From NCBI RefSeq assembly GCF_001428605.1, contig NZ_LMID01000010.1, positions 124,001 to 188,000 of the forward strand: a stretch of DNA of 64,000 nucleotides, in the 5' to 3' direction. This document shows positions 52,855-61,194 of this stretch, in pieces. The position numbers and the translations under genes were made by a program. The DNA is from Sphingomonas sp. Root720 (lineage in GTDB: Bacteria > Pseudomonadota > Alphaproteobacteria > Sphingomonadales > Sphingomonadaceae). Each line of letters starts with the position of its first letter. Position 1 is the stretch's first letter. The notes under the pieces are model-generated. The model saw only the letters and a list, made by a program, of their open reading frames with translations. It did not search any database and was not told where the DNA came from.

Positions 52855-54264
52855 ATGGCAGACAGGGATCCCAAGCTCCCCGGCCGCAGCCCGGGGATCA
52901 GCTGGACCGAGCTGATGGGGGTCGACTCGCGCCCCGCGCCGGCCTGCCTGACGCAGGAGCATTATGAATATCTCGGCTCCGATCCGCTGCAGGCCGAACG
53001 CTACACCAGCGAGGACTTCGCCCGCGCCGAGCGCGAACGGATGTGGCCCCATGTCTGGCAGTTCGTCGCCCGCGAGGAGGACCTTCCCGAGCCCGGCGAT
53101 TATGTCGTCTACGAAAATGCCGGCCGGTCCTTCCTGATCAGCCGGCAGGAGGACGGGTCGGTCCGCGCGATGCACAATGTCTGCCTCCACCGCGGCCGCA
53201 AGCTGCGCACCGAGGACGGCACCACCGATCGCTTCGTCTGCCCGTTCCACGGCTTCGCCTGGCACAAGGACGGCAGCTTCGATTCGATGCCGTGCCAGTG
53301 GGACTTCACCCATCTGAAGCCCGACGCGATGACCCTGCCCCTGGCCGAGGTCGGCCGCTGGCAGGGCTATATCTTCCTGCGCGAGGAGGCGGGCGGGCCG
53401 ACGCTGGAGGAATATCTGGCGCCGCTGCCCGAGCATTTCACCCGCTGGCGCCACGACGAATGCACCACGGTGATCTGGGTCGCCAAGCAGGTGCCCGCCA
53501 ACTGGAAGGCGACCGCCGAGGCGTTCATGGAGGCCTGGCACACCGTCGTCACCCACCCGCAGCTGCTGCCCTTCACCGGAGACTGCAACAGCGCCTATTG
53601 GAACTGGGGCGACAATGTGAACGTCAACCTGGTGCCGTTCGGGATCATGTCCCCGCATGTCGACGCCGATGGCAAGACCCAGCAGTGGATCGTCGACGAG
53701 TTCGTCAAATATAACGGCCGCTCCGCCGACAATTACGAAACCGCGAACGACCCCTTCGCGGTGGTCGTGCCCGACGGGATGACGGCGCGCGAGGCGCTCG
53801 GCGCGGCGATGCGCGCGGGCTACACCGCCCAGACCGGCTACGACCATGAGGACGCGACCGACAGCGAGCTGCTCGACGCGCTGGTCTACAACGTCTTCCC
53901 GAACTTCGCGCCATGGGGCGGCTATATGCCCAACATCGTCTATCGCTGGCGGCCGGGTGCCACGCCCGACACCTGCCTGATGGAGGTGCGCGTCCTCTCC
54001 CGCGTGAAGAAGGGCGAGCCGATCCCGCGCGGGGTGCCGATGAACCTGCTCGGCATCGACCAGCCCTGGACCGACGCGCCCGAGCTCGGCATCCTCGGCG
54101 ACGTGCTCGACCAGGACATGGCGAACCTGCGCTTCGTCCAGGAAGGGCTGCACTGCTCGAAGACCGGCAAGGTCCAGCTCGCCGATTATCAGGAGATCCG
54201 CATTCGCCAGTTCCATCGCACGCTCGAGAAATATCTGGGCGGCGAGGCGGGGGCCACGGCGTGA
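52855..54264 (+). CDS. Rieske oxygenase alpha subunit (Glu-bridged type)
   Basis: A 469-residue oxygenase component. Rieske cluster: Cys110-x-His112 (CLHRGRK) and Cys129-x2-His132 (CPFHGF). Mononuclear iron: His229 and His234 in EAWHTVVTH with Glu226 at the bridging position. Of the three alpha subunits it is the longest and least typical, with Phe rather than Trp after the second cluster motif. Its stop overlaps the GTG start of a ThuA-like gene (GTGA), so the two are translationally coupled. No beta subunit is adjacent. Confidence 0.92.
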   Translation: MADRDPKLPGRSPGISWTELMGVDSRPAPACLTQEHYEYLGSDPLQAERYTSEDFARAERERMWPHVWQFVAREEDLPEPGDYVVYENAGRSFLISRQEDGSVRAMHNVCLHRGRKLRTEDGTTDRFVCPFHGFAWHKDGSFDSMPCQWDFTHLKPDAMTLPLAEVGRWQGYIFLREEAGGPTLEEYLAPLPEHFTRWRHDECTTVIWVAKQVPANWKATAEAFMEAWHTVVTHPQLLPFTGDCNSAYWNWGDNVNVNLVPFGIMSPHVDADGKTQQWIVDEFVKYNGRSADNYETANDPFAVVVPDGMTAREALGAAMRAGYTAQTGYDHEDATDSELLDALVYNVFPNFAPWGGYMPNIVYRWRPGATPDTCLMEVRVLSRVKKGEPIPRGVPMNLLGIDQPWTDAPELGILGDVLDQDMANLRFVQEGLHCSKTGKVQLADYQEIRIRQFHRTLEKYLGGEAGATA

Positions 54265-55031
54265 GCGACGTTGCTGGAGCCGACACCCGCCCGCCCCGGA
54301 TCGACTGCGTCCTGATCTGCGGCGGCGTCTGGCACGACATGGACTTCGCCCGGCTGGAGCTGCTCAAGCTGCTGGCCGAGGACCAGAGCGTGCGCACTCG
54401 CGTGTTCGAGGACTATGAGACGATCGCCGCGATCGAGGCGGCCGATATCCTGATCACCTACACCTGCGACGTAACCCCCTCGCTCAAGGCGCAGGAAGCG
54501 CTCCGCGCCTGGCTGGCGAAGGGCGGCCGCTGGTACGCGCTGCATGGGACCAACTCGGTGCTGCGCCTGCTCGACAACGGGCTATGGGACGCGCCGCGCT
54601 GGGCACCGCTGATGATGGACATGCTCGGCAGCCAGTTCATCTCGCACCCGCCGATCGCGCCCTACCGGGTCACCGTCGCCGATCCTGCCCATCCGCTGGT
54701 CGCCGGGGTCGAGCCGTTCGACACCACCGACGAGCTCTATCACATGGAGACCCATGGCGACCTGCACGTGTTGCTGGAGACCGAGTGCACCGAGCCCGGC
54801 ACCGGCTTCGTCGAGGCGGCGGATGCGCCGGGCACCCAGCCGGTCTTCTACATCAAGCGGCATGGCGCGGGCGCGGTGCTCTACCTGACGCTCGGCCATT
54901 GCCGGGGACATTACGACCTCCAGCCGATGCTCGACTGGTGGCCGACCGTCGATCGCTGCGCCTGGGACCTGCCGGTGTTCCACGAACTGCTGAGGCGGGG
55001 CGTCGCCTGGATCAAGGCGCGCGAGGCATAG
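54261..55031 (+). CDS. ThuA-like domain protein
   Basis: A 256-residue ThuA family member starting with GTG at 54261. It shows the class I amidotransferase-like pattern: IDCVLICGGVWHDMDFARLELLKLL, ADILITYTCD, WLAKGGRWYALHGTNS, DPAHPLVAGVEPFDTTDELYH and GAGAVLYLTLGHCRGHYD (His-rich). The coupling to the Rieske oxygenase and an independent second copy in the window point to a linked role. ThuA enzymology is unproven, so no reaction is proposed. Confidence 0.85.
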   Translation: MSDVAGADTRPPRIDCVLICGGVWHDMDFARLELLKLLAEDQSVRTRVFEDYETIAAIEAADILITYTCDVTPSLKAQEALRAWLAKGGRWYALHGTNSVLRLLDNGLWDAPRWAPLMMDMLGSQFISHPPIAPYRVTVADPAHPLVAGVEPFDTTDELYHMETHGDLHVLLETECTEPGTGFVEAADAPGTQPVFYIKRHGAGAVLYLTLGHCRGHYDLQPMLDWWPTVDRCAWDLPVFHELLRRGVAWIKAREA

Positions 55032-55063
55032 TTCGCCGCCCTATAATGTCTATACAATAAGCC

Positions 55064-56164
55064 TCAGGCGGCGATTCCCGCAAATCTGTCCAGCGCCGTT
55101 TCTGGATCGTCGGGCCAGCGCGACAGGACCAGCAGGCGCTTGTGGCCGTGGCCGATCGCCAGTTCGTCGGTCACGCCCATGCCGCCGTGGAACTGGATCA
55201 TCTCATGGCCCAGTTCGATCGAGGCGGGTGCGATGAAGGCGCGCAGGCCGCGCACCGCGTGCTCGAAGCCCTCGCCGCCATGGTTGACGAGCGCCTGGTT
55301 GAGCAGGCCGCGACTCTGCTCGATCGCGGCATATTGCGCGACCATGCGGTGCTGGATCGCCTGGAAGTCGGCCAGCGCGCTGCCGAATTGCCGACGGGTG
55401 CGCAGATAGTCGGTCGTTTCAGCGAATATCCGCTCCATGATGCCCAGTGCCTCGGCCGAGCGGGCGAGGTCGGCGATCGGCTCGATCCCGGCGACGTCGG
55501 AAACACCGCCGTCGAGGCGTTCGGCCGCGACCTGGGCGAAGTCCAGCGAGGCGGCGGTGCTGCCGTCAGCCATGCGCCATTCGTCGATCGACAGCCCGGC
55601 GGCACCGGCGGGCACGAAATAGAGGCCGAGCCCGTCGGCCGTATCGGGCGAGCCGGCGGTCCGCGCGCTGACGACATAGCCATCGCACCCGGCCCCGGCG
55701 GGGACATAGGCCTTGCCGCCGTCGATCCGCCCTGCCGCATCGGCGCGGGTCTCTATCCAGAGGTGACCGCCGCGCGCCTTCGTCTCGGCATGGGCGAAGG
55801 CGATGCGGCGTTCGCCGGTCAGCAGCCCCGGCAGCCAGCCGTCGCGCAGCACCCCTCGCGCGGTAGCGGCGAACAGCCGTCCGGCGAGCAGGACATTCTC
55901 GATCAGCGGTTCGACGACGAGGCCGCGGCCCAGCGCCTCGAAGATGGTGGCGATGCCGGTGGCGTCGAGCGCCATGCCGCCCGCCTGCTCGTCGAAGGCC
56001 GCCGCGATCAGCCCGAGTTCGCCGAGAAGCGCCCAGTTGGCGGCGGAAAAACCGTGCGGCTCGGCGAGGAACGACCGGCGGCGCTCGATATCGTAATTGT
56101 CCGCGACGAAGCGTTCGGCCAGGGCCTTCAGCATCTCTTCGTCTTCGCTGAGATCGAAATTCAC
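55064..56164 (-). CDS. Acyl-CoA dehydrogenase family protein (short)
   Basis: A 366-residue flavoprotein of the acyl-CoA dehydrogenase fold: helical N-terminal domain, a beta-domain with RIAFAHAE and DGGKAYVPAG-type segments, and a C-terminal region RTRRQFGSALADFQAIQHRMV plus IQFHGGMGVTDELAIGH. It is shorter than typical FadE proteins, as seen for one member of heteromeric alpha2beta2 enzymes in steroid degraders. The GTG at 56164 is chosen because GGAGG is spaced 7 bases from it, whereas TTG 56170 abuts the site. It is convergent with the ThuA-like gene. Confidence 0.85.
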   Translation of the reverse strand: MNFDLSEDEEMLKALAERFVADNYDIERRRSFLAEPHGFSAANWALLGELGLIAAAFDEQAGGMALDATGIATIFEALGRGLVVEPLIENVLLAGRLFAATARGVLRDGWLPGLLTGERRIAFAHAETKARGGHLWIETRADAAGRIDGGKAYVPAGAGCDGYVVSARTAGSPDTADGLGLYFVPAGAAGLSIDEWRMADGSTAASLDFAQVAAERLDGGVSDVAGIEPIADLARSAEALGIMERIFAETTDYLRTRRQFGSALADFQAIQHRMVAQYAAIEQSRGLLNQALVNHGGEGFEHAVRGLRAFIAPASIELGHEMIQFHGGMGVTDELAIGHGHKRLLVLSRWPDDPETALDRFAGIAA

Positions 56165-56267
56165 CGGCAATCCTCCCTGCCGCCCCCTCTCGCCGACGAT
56201 GTAGCATCAACCTTCGCGCCGCCACGCTGCGCAAAAGACTAGGGTCGGGCTATCCGGCTTTGTCGGA

Positions 56268-56280
56268 AGGCAAATTGCCT
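56268..56280. promoter_or_regulatory. Small perfect palindrome between ACAD and LuxR-type gene
   Basis: AGGCAA-A-TTGCCT (56268-56280) is a perfect 13-base palindrome, 44 bases before the LuxR-type start and about 104 bases before the divergent acyl-CoA dehydrogenase start. It is shorter than a classical lux box, so its role as an operator is tentative. Confidence 0.35.
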
Positions 56281-56323
56281 GTACGTCCTGCAAGGATTAA
56301 AAAAGGGGAGGACGGAGGCCAAG

Positions 56324-57097
56324 GTGTCGATACTGTCGCAAGAGAAGATCGATTCCGTCCGGATCTCCCGACTGGCGGACATCCGCCCGGCGGCCGAGGC
56401 GCTGCACGCGATCGCGCTGGAAAGCGGCCTGCGTGCCGCCCCCGCGCACGACATCGCCGACAAGCGGACCCCGGTCGATGCCGACGGCCATGTCCTCGCG
56501 CTCGACGTGTTCGGCTGGAACGACACCGACCGGGTATGGTGGCGCAATTCGCGCATCGCGCTCGATTCCCCGCTCACCACCGCCTGCCGCTTCGAAAGCC
56601 AGCCCTTCTGGGTCAACGCCGAGGGCTTCCGCACCCGTGTGCCCAATGCCTATCTCGACTCGATCGAACTCGCCAACTTCGAGACGCGGGCGATGACCAA
56701 GGCAGCGATCGTCGTTCCGGTCCACCTGCCCTTCGGGCAGATCGGCGCGGTCAGCTTCAACCCCCTGGACCGCGAACGGACCGACCTGGAAGCCGATTTC
56801 CTCGCCATCGGCGACGCCTTCGGCGTCTACGCGCGCACCTTCATCGGCACCTATGTCCACCTGATGGGATCGACCCAGGCCCTGCCACCCGGCTCGCGCC
56901 TTTCGAAGCGCGAGGTCGAATGCCTGCGCTGGGCGGCGATCGGCAAGACCGACCTCGAGATCAGCATGATCATGTCGCGCAGCCGGGCGACGGTGCGTTT
57001 CCACATCCACAACGCCTCGATCAAGCTGAACGCGGTCAACCGCAGCCAGACCGTCTTCAAGGCTGCGCAGCTGGGCTATATCTCGCTCAACACCTAG
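56324..57097 (+). CDS. LuxR-type regulator (solo)
   Basis: A 257-residue protein with an N-terminal domain resembling autoinducer-binding domains (WNDTDRVWW, then LDSPL...FESQPFW) and a C-terminal GerE HTH (LSKREVECLRWAAIGKTDLEISMIMSRSRATVRFHI). GTG 56324 follows GGAGGCC. No luxI synthase is present in the window, so it is a solo LuxR that may sense an external or host/substrate signal. Divergent position next to an acyl-CoA dehydrogenase hints at control of that gene. Confidence 0.85.
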   Translation: MSILSQEKIDSVRISRLADIRPAAEALHAIALESGLRAAPAHDIADKRTPVDADGHVLALDVFGWNDTDRVWWRNSRIALDSPLTTACRFESQPFWVNAEGFRTRVPNAYLDSIELANFETRAMTKAAIVVPVHLPFGQIGAVSFNPLDRERTDLEADFLAIGDAFGVYARTFIGTYVHLMGSTQALPPGSRLSKREVECLRWAAIGKTDLEISMIMSRSRATVRFHIHNASIKLNAVNRSQTVFKAAQLGYISLNT

Positions 57098-57202
57098 CGC
57101 GCCGGCCGGCCCCGGCGGCAACCTCGACCCGATCGCCATCGCCGATGATGGACCCGATGGCCCTCTCTGCGCGTTCCCCGGGACCGCAATAGGAGACATG
57201 CG

Positions 57203-57469
57203 ATGACGGACCTCAGCCAGATCAGCGAGCATATGGAAATCGTCGGCGCGGACGGCGTTCATGTCGGAACGGTCGACAAGGTCGACGGCGACCGCATCAA
57301 GATGACGAAAGCCGACAGCGGCTCGCATTCGGATCATCACCATTATGTATCGGTCGGGCTGGTCGCCGCCGTCGAAGGCAATCAGGTCCGGCTCTCCGCC
57401 ACCGGGGCCTCGGCCATGCTCCTCGAGGAGGAGAATGACGGCGGAGCCCTGGCGGACAAGCGTTCCTAG
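57203..57469 (+). CDS. DUF2171 domain protein
   Basis: An 88-residue protein with the DUF2171 pattern: MEIVGADGVHVGTVDKVDGDRIKMTK, a His-rich loop and HHHYVSVGLVAAVEGNQVRLS. Members are small, PRC-barrel-like proteins of unknown function, often stress-induced. AGGAGA precedes ATG 57203 by six bases. It is convergent with a spermidine-synthase-like gene across a GC hairpin. Confidence 0.8.
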   Translation: MTDLSQISEHMEIVGADGVHVGTVDKVDGDRIKMTKADSGSHSDHHHYVSVGLVAAVEGNQVRLSATGASAMLLEEENDGGALADKRS

Positions 57470-57483
57470 GACGATAGGAAGCG

Positions 57484-57507
57484 CCCCGCCGACGATGTTC
57501 GGCGGGG
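57484..57507. terminator. GC-rich hairpin between convergent genes
   Basis: CCCCGCCGA (57484-57492) and TCGGCGGGG (57499-57507) form a perfect 9-bp stem with a six-base loop, 14 bases after the DUF2171 stop. No T-run follows on either strand, so it may be a factor-dependent or symmetric terminator. Confidence 0.45.
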
Positions 57508-57520
57508 TGGCTACGGCGGG

Positions 57521-58195
57521 CTAGGCCGGCTGCGCGAACCAGATGACGTGGCGCGGCCCCTTGCCGTTGCTGCGCGCGCGGACGGCGACTTCGTCGACGT
57601 CGAAGCCGGCACCGCGCAGGCGGCGGACGAAGGCCACGTCCGGGGCGGCCGACCAGACCGCCAGCACCCCGCCCGGCCTGAGCGCCGCCCGTGCCGCCGA
57701 AAGGCCGCGCATCGAATAGAGCCAGCCATTGGCTTCGCGGACCAGACCGTCGGGCCCATTGTCGACGTCGAGCAGGATCGCGTCATAGGTGGCGCGGCCG
57801 GCCTGGATCACCTCGGCCACGTCACTCTGCACGATCGTCACCCGCCGGTCGTCGAGACAGCCCGCGGTAAGATCCGCCATCGGCCCCCGCGCCCATTCGA
57901 TGATCGTGGGCACCAGTTCGGCCACCGTCGCCCGGGCTGTCGCGGGGAGCATGCCCAACGCCGCACGCAGGGTGAATCCCATGCCATAGCCGCCGATCAG
58001 GACATGCGGCGACGCGATCCGGCCTCCCAGCCGCTCGATCGTCATCAGCGCGAGCGCCTCTTCCGATCCGCTCATCCGGCTGTTCATCAGTTCGTTGCGA
58101 TCGAGCACGATCATGAAATCGTCCCCGCGCCGGAACAGCCGCAGCGGCGCGCCCCCCGGCACCTGCGCCGTCCCGATCAGTTCGCGTGCCTTCAT
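57521..58195 (-). CDS. Spermidine-synthase-like SAM methyltransferase-fold protein
   Basis: A 224-residue Rossmann-fold protein resembling the spermidine synthase (SpeE) family: HVLIGGYGMGFTLRAALG (motif I region), VAELVPTIIEWARGPMADLTAG, and DAILLDVDNGPDGLVREANGWLYS. The GGYGMGFT motif and D-x-D/N residues fit, but the polyamine-binding pocket cannot be judged by eye, so the substrate is unknown. The ATG is at 58195. Convergent with DUF2171 and divergent from a pentapeptide-repeat gene. Confidence 0.8.
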   Translation of the reverse strand: MKARELIGTAQVPGGAPLRLFRRGDDFMIVLDRNELMNSRMSGSEEALALMTIERLGGRIASPHVLIGGYGMGFTLRAALGMLPATARATVAELVPTIIEWARGPMADLTAGCLDDRRVTIVQSDVAEVIQAGRATYDAILLDVDNGPDGLVREANGWLYSMRGLSAARAALRPGGVLAVWSAAPDVAFVRRLRGAGFDVDEVAVRARSNGKGPRHVIWFAQPA

Positions 58196-58294
58196 CGATC
58201 ATGCCTCCGAGTCCGGCCGCCGATACAGCCATCCTACCCGCCTTGGCGAGCACCCTCGTTGGAGCCGGCCGCAAAACCGCGCTAACATAGGCCA

Positions 58295-58987
58295 ATGGAT
58301 GACCTGTTCTCCGTTCGCCCGCTTGAGGGCCGGCGCCTATCCCGCGCCGACATCGACCATCTCGCGGCGGGCCCCTCGCCTTCCCATCTCGTAGACTGCG
58401 ATCTGGAGGAGGCCGATCTTTCCCGGGTCGATCTGTCGGGCTGGAGCTTCGAACGCTGCAACCTGCGCCGCGCCGACTTCGCCGGCGCGCGACTGGGGGA
58501 GACGCTGTGGCGTTCCTGCCGCGGCGCCTTCGCGCAGTTCGTCGGCGCGGATCTCAGCGAGGCGCGCTTCGTCGCCAGCGACTTCAACAATTGCGCGCTG
58601 CGCCGATCGGTCCTTACCGCCGCGCGCTTCGAGCGATGCAAGCTGACCGGCGCGGACCTGTCCGACGCCCGCACCATCGACATCGGGTTCGAGGAAACGC
58701 TGCTGGTCAACGCCAAGCTGCCAGGCATGTCCTTCCGCAAGCAGCGGCTCAAGAAGGTGGACTTCAGCCAGGCCGACCTGCGCAGGAGCGATTTCCGCGC
58801 GACGATCTTCGAGGATTGCAGTCTGCGGGACGCGAACATGGCGGGATCGCGCTTCGAGGACGCCGACCTGCGCGACGCGGACCTGGGCGGCCTGCGGCTG
58901 ATCGACGCCAATCTCTTTCGCGGCGCGACGATATCGCGCGAGCAGGCCGGCCAGCTTCTCGGCGAACTGGGGCTGAAGGTCCTGTGA
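58295..58987 (+). CDS. Pentapeptide repeat protein
   Basis: A 230-residue protein built of A(D/N)LxX-type pentapeptides from about residue 30 to 210 (for example LVDCDLEEADLSRVDLSG and AARFERCKLTGADLSDA), which form a right-handed quadrilateral beta-helix. Related folds (Qnr, MfpA) mimic DNA and protect gyrase from quinolones, but most family members have other or unknown roles. The gene follows a non-repeat N-terminal segment. No neighbour clarifies its job. Confidence 0.85.
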   Translation: MDDLFSVRPLEGRRLSRADIDHLAAGPSPSHLVDCDLEEADLSRVDLSGWSFERCNLRRADFAGARLGETLWRSCRGAFAQFVGADLSEARFVASDFNNCALRRSVLTAARFERCKLTGADLSDARTIDIGFEETLLVNAKLPGMSFRKQRLKKVDFSQADLRRSDFRATIFEDCSLRDANMAGSRFEDADLRDADLGGLRLIDANLFRGATISREQAGQLLGELGLKVL

Positions 58988-59038
58988 CGGGATGAGGACG
59001 TCACGACGGCGATCGGCCGCCGCAACCTCGTTCGACCT

Positions 59039-60658
59039 CTAGCCCCGGTCCTCCAGCACCATCGCCGCACCGCGCAGGCCGATCGCCATGGCGGGGGCGT
59101 TGGTGTTGCCGGTGACATGGTTGGGGATCACCGAGCAGTCGGCGACTCGGACACGCTCGACTCCGTTCACCCTTAGCCGCGGGTCGACCACCGCATCGGC
59201 GTCGCCGCCCATCCGGCACGACCGGATCGCGTGGAGGCCACAGCTCGACAGCTTGCGGAAGGCAGCAAGCAATTCCTCGTCGGACTGGAGCTCGACGCCG
59301 GGGACGATCTCGCCGCCAACCATGTCCGCGAGCGGCGGCGATGCCATGAAGGCGCGCATCGTCCGGATCATGCTCACCGCCGAGACGCGGTCATGCTCGG
59401 TGCTCAGCCAGTTGGGCAGGATCACCGGCGCATCGCCGCTGCCCGACCCTCCGATCCGCACCGATCCCTCGCTGGTAAGGCGCAGCAACTGGCCATAGAG
59501 GGTCACGCCCGGCCTGCGGTCGATCTTGTCGAGCGGCACCGGATCGTTGTCGTCGCCCACCTGGAAGGTGTAACCGCCCAGATAGAATTGCGTGTCCGTG
59601 CGGCCGTCGGGATGCGCCACGTTGCAGAAGGCGCCGACCTCGAACGGCCCGGTCGCCATGATGCCGTCGCGCAGGGCGAAGTAGCGCACCATCGCAGCGA
59701 GCAGGCCGATGCCGAAGAAGCTGCGATGCGTGCCCTTCCCCCGTTCGAGCCGATAGGGCATCGACAGCGAAAGATGCTCGATCATCCGCTCGCCGACATC
59801 GGGCGAATGGGCGACCAGATCGACCCCGGCCGCGCCGAGCCGGCCGCCATGGCCGATGCCCGATCGCTGGAGCAGCAAGGGGCTCTCGATCGCACCGCTC
59901 GACACGATGATCTCGCCGCGGCAGTCGAAGCGGCGGCGCTCGCCGTTCACGGTCGCCTCGATCCCGATCGCGCGCCGGCCGTCGAACAGGATGCGCTCGG
60001 CGAGCGCATGGGTGACGACCTTCACGTTCGGGCGCCTGCGGGCGGGCGCGAGGAAGGTGCGTGCCGAGCTTTGCCGGCGGCCCTTGCGGATATTGTGGGT
60101 GTAGAGGCCGATGCGCGGGCCGGTGGCGGCGTTGAGGTCGTCGACCCGCGCCATGCCCATCGCCACGCCGGTCTCGATCATCCGGTCGGCCAGCGGATAG
60201 CGGTAGATAGCGGGATCGACATGGACCCGGCCGCCACTGCCGCGCATCGGCCCGCGCCCGGCCGCATGGTCCTCCAGCGCCAGGAAGGCCTCGGTCATCG
60301 AGGCGCCGTTCCAGCCGGTCGCCCCTGCGGCCTCCCAGCCGTCATAGTCGGCGGGCTCGCCCCGGCTCCAGATCATGCCGTTGACCGAGGAGGAGCCGCC
60401 CAGCCCCTTGCCGCGGATCCATATCTCGCCCAGCGGCCCGCCCGCCTCGCGCGGCTGGGCAACCGGATAGGCCCAGATATGCGCCGGGTCGGTGACAAGC
60501 CTGGCGACGCCCTTGGGCAGCGTCACCCAGAAGCCGTCATTCTCGCCGCCCGCTTCGAGCACCAATACGCGCGAACGTCCGTCCGCGCTCAGCCGCTCGG
60601 CCATCACGCAGCCGGCCGAGCCCGCGCCGACAACGATGTAATCCCAGATGTCGGACAT
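59039..60658 (-). CDS. GMC-family FAD-dependent oxidoreductase
   Basis: A 539-residue glucose-methanol-choline oxidoreductase: FAD motif YIVVGAGSAGCVMAERL (7-23), LEAGGEND, RGKGLGGSSSVNGMIWSRG (GMC signature 1) and SSGAIESPLLL (signature 2), with HAIRSCRMG and PNHVTGNTNAPAMAIG near the C-terminus containing the His and Asn of the active site. It oxidises an alcohol to an aldehyde or ketone, passing electrons to quinone or oxygen. The start at 60658 follows GGGGGAGAG. Confidence 0.92.
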   Translation of the reverse strand: MSDIWDYIVVGAGSAGCVMAERLSADGRSRVLVLEAGGENDGFWVTLPKGVARLVTDPAHIWAYPVAQPREAGGPLGEIWIRGKGLGGSSSVNGMIWSRGEPADYDGWEAAGATGWNGASMTEAFLALEDHAAGRGPMRGSGGRVHVDPAIYRYPLADRMIETGVAMGMARVDDLNAATGPRIGLYTHNIRKGRRQSSARTFLAPARRRPNVKVVTHALAERILFDGRRAIGIEATVNGERRRFDCRGEIIVSSGAIESPLLLQRSGIGHGGRLGAAGVDLVAHSPDVGERMIEHLSLSMPYRLERGKGTHRSFFGIGLLAAMVRYFALRDGIMATGPFEVGAFCNVAHPDGRTDTQFYLGGYTFQVGDDNDPVPLDKIDRRPGVTLYGQLLRLTSEGSVRIGGSGSGDAPVILPNWLSTEHDRVSAVSMIRTMRAFMASPPLADMVGGEIVPGVELQSDEELLAAFRKLSSCGLHAIRSCRMGGDADAVVDPRLRVNGVERVRVADCSVIPNHVTGNTNAPAMAIGLRGAAMVLEDRG

Positions 60659-60786
60659 GTCTCTCCCCCCCTCGCACCCTCTCACAGCGGGGGGACCAGG
60701 CCACCCTAGCGTTTTGACGAGTCGGAAATCCGGCGGCGCGGGGGGTAAAGCACAGGGACCGGAATCGATACCGGGATGGGAGCGAG

Positions 60787-61194
60787 ATGCACGCGATCGC
60801 CGAAGGTTTGTTTACGGAAGAGACGCCGCCGCGGCTGGTCGGCGGCCGCCACCGGCACACGGGGCGGATCGTCTTCCCCTGTCCCGCCGGCACCGACTAC
60901 GAACCCTATCCGCTCCGGCGGCACGGCCGGCTCTGGTCCTACACCATCCAGCGCTACCGCCCGAAGACCCCGCCCTATGCCGGGCCCGAGGCGTTCGAGC
61001 CCTGGGCGGTCGCCTATGTCGAGCTGGCCGGCGAGACGATCGTCGAGAGCCGCCTCGCCAATGTCGCCTTCGACGCCATCGCGATCGGCATGGAACTGGA
61101 ACTGATCCAGCTCCCGTTCGAACGCAGCGGCGCGGAGCCTGTGCTGGTCCACGCATTTCAGCCGCTCGGGCGGCCCGGCGGAGCATCGGCATGA
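60787..61194 (+). CDS. DUF35 OB-fold protein with degenerate zinc ribbon
   Basis: A 135-residue protein of the DUF35 family that partners thiolase-like enzymes. The OB-fold segment (LWSYTIQRYRPKTPPYAG, AVAYVELAGETIVESRL) is intact. The N-terminal zinc ribbon, normally CxxC...CxxC, reads GGRHRHTGRIVFPCPAG, so three of four cysteines are gone. The stop overlaps the thiolase start (ATGA), consistent with a complex. In steroid degraders similar pairs form aldolases or thiolases. Confidence 0.82.
   Translation: MHAIAEGLFTEETPPRLVGGRHRHTGRIVFPCPAGTDYEPYPLRRHGRLWSYTIQRYRPKTPPYAGPEAFEPWAVAYVELAGETIVESRLANVAFDAIAIGMELELIQLPFERSGAEPVLVHAFQPLGRPGGASA

Noticed and set aside
41140-54264. Assigning the Rieske genes to a named steroid, bile-acid or dioxin pathway
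   Set aside because: The families alone do not determine the substrate, no beta subunits or ring-cleavage dioxygenases typical of aromatic routes were found, and no pathway-specific enzyme was recognised.
58295-58987. Pentapeptide repeat gene as a quinolone resistance determinant
   Set aside because: The fold is shared but no Qnr-specific loop could be identified and most family members have other functions.
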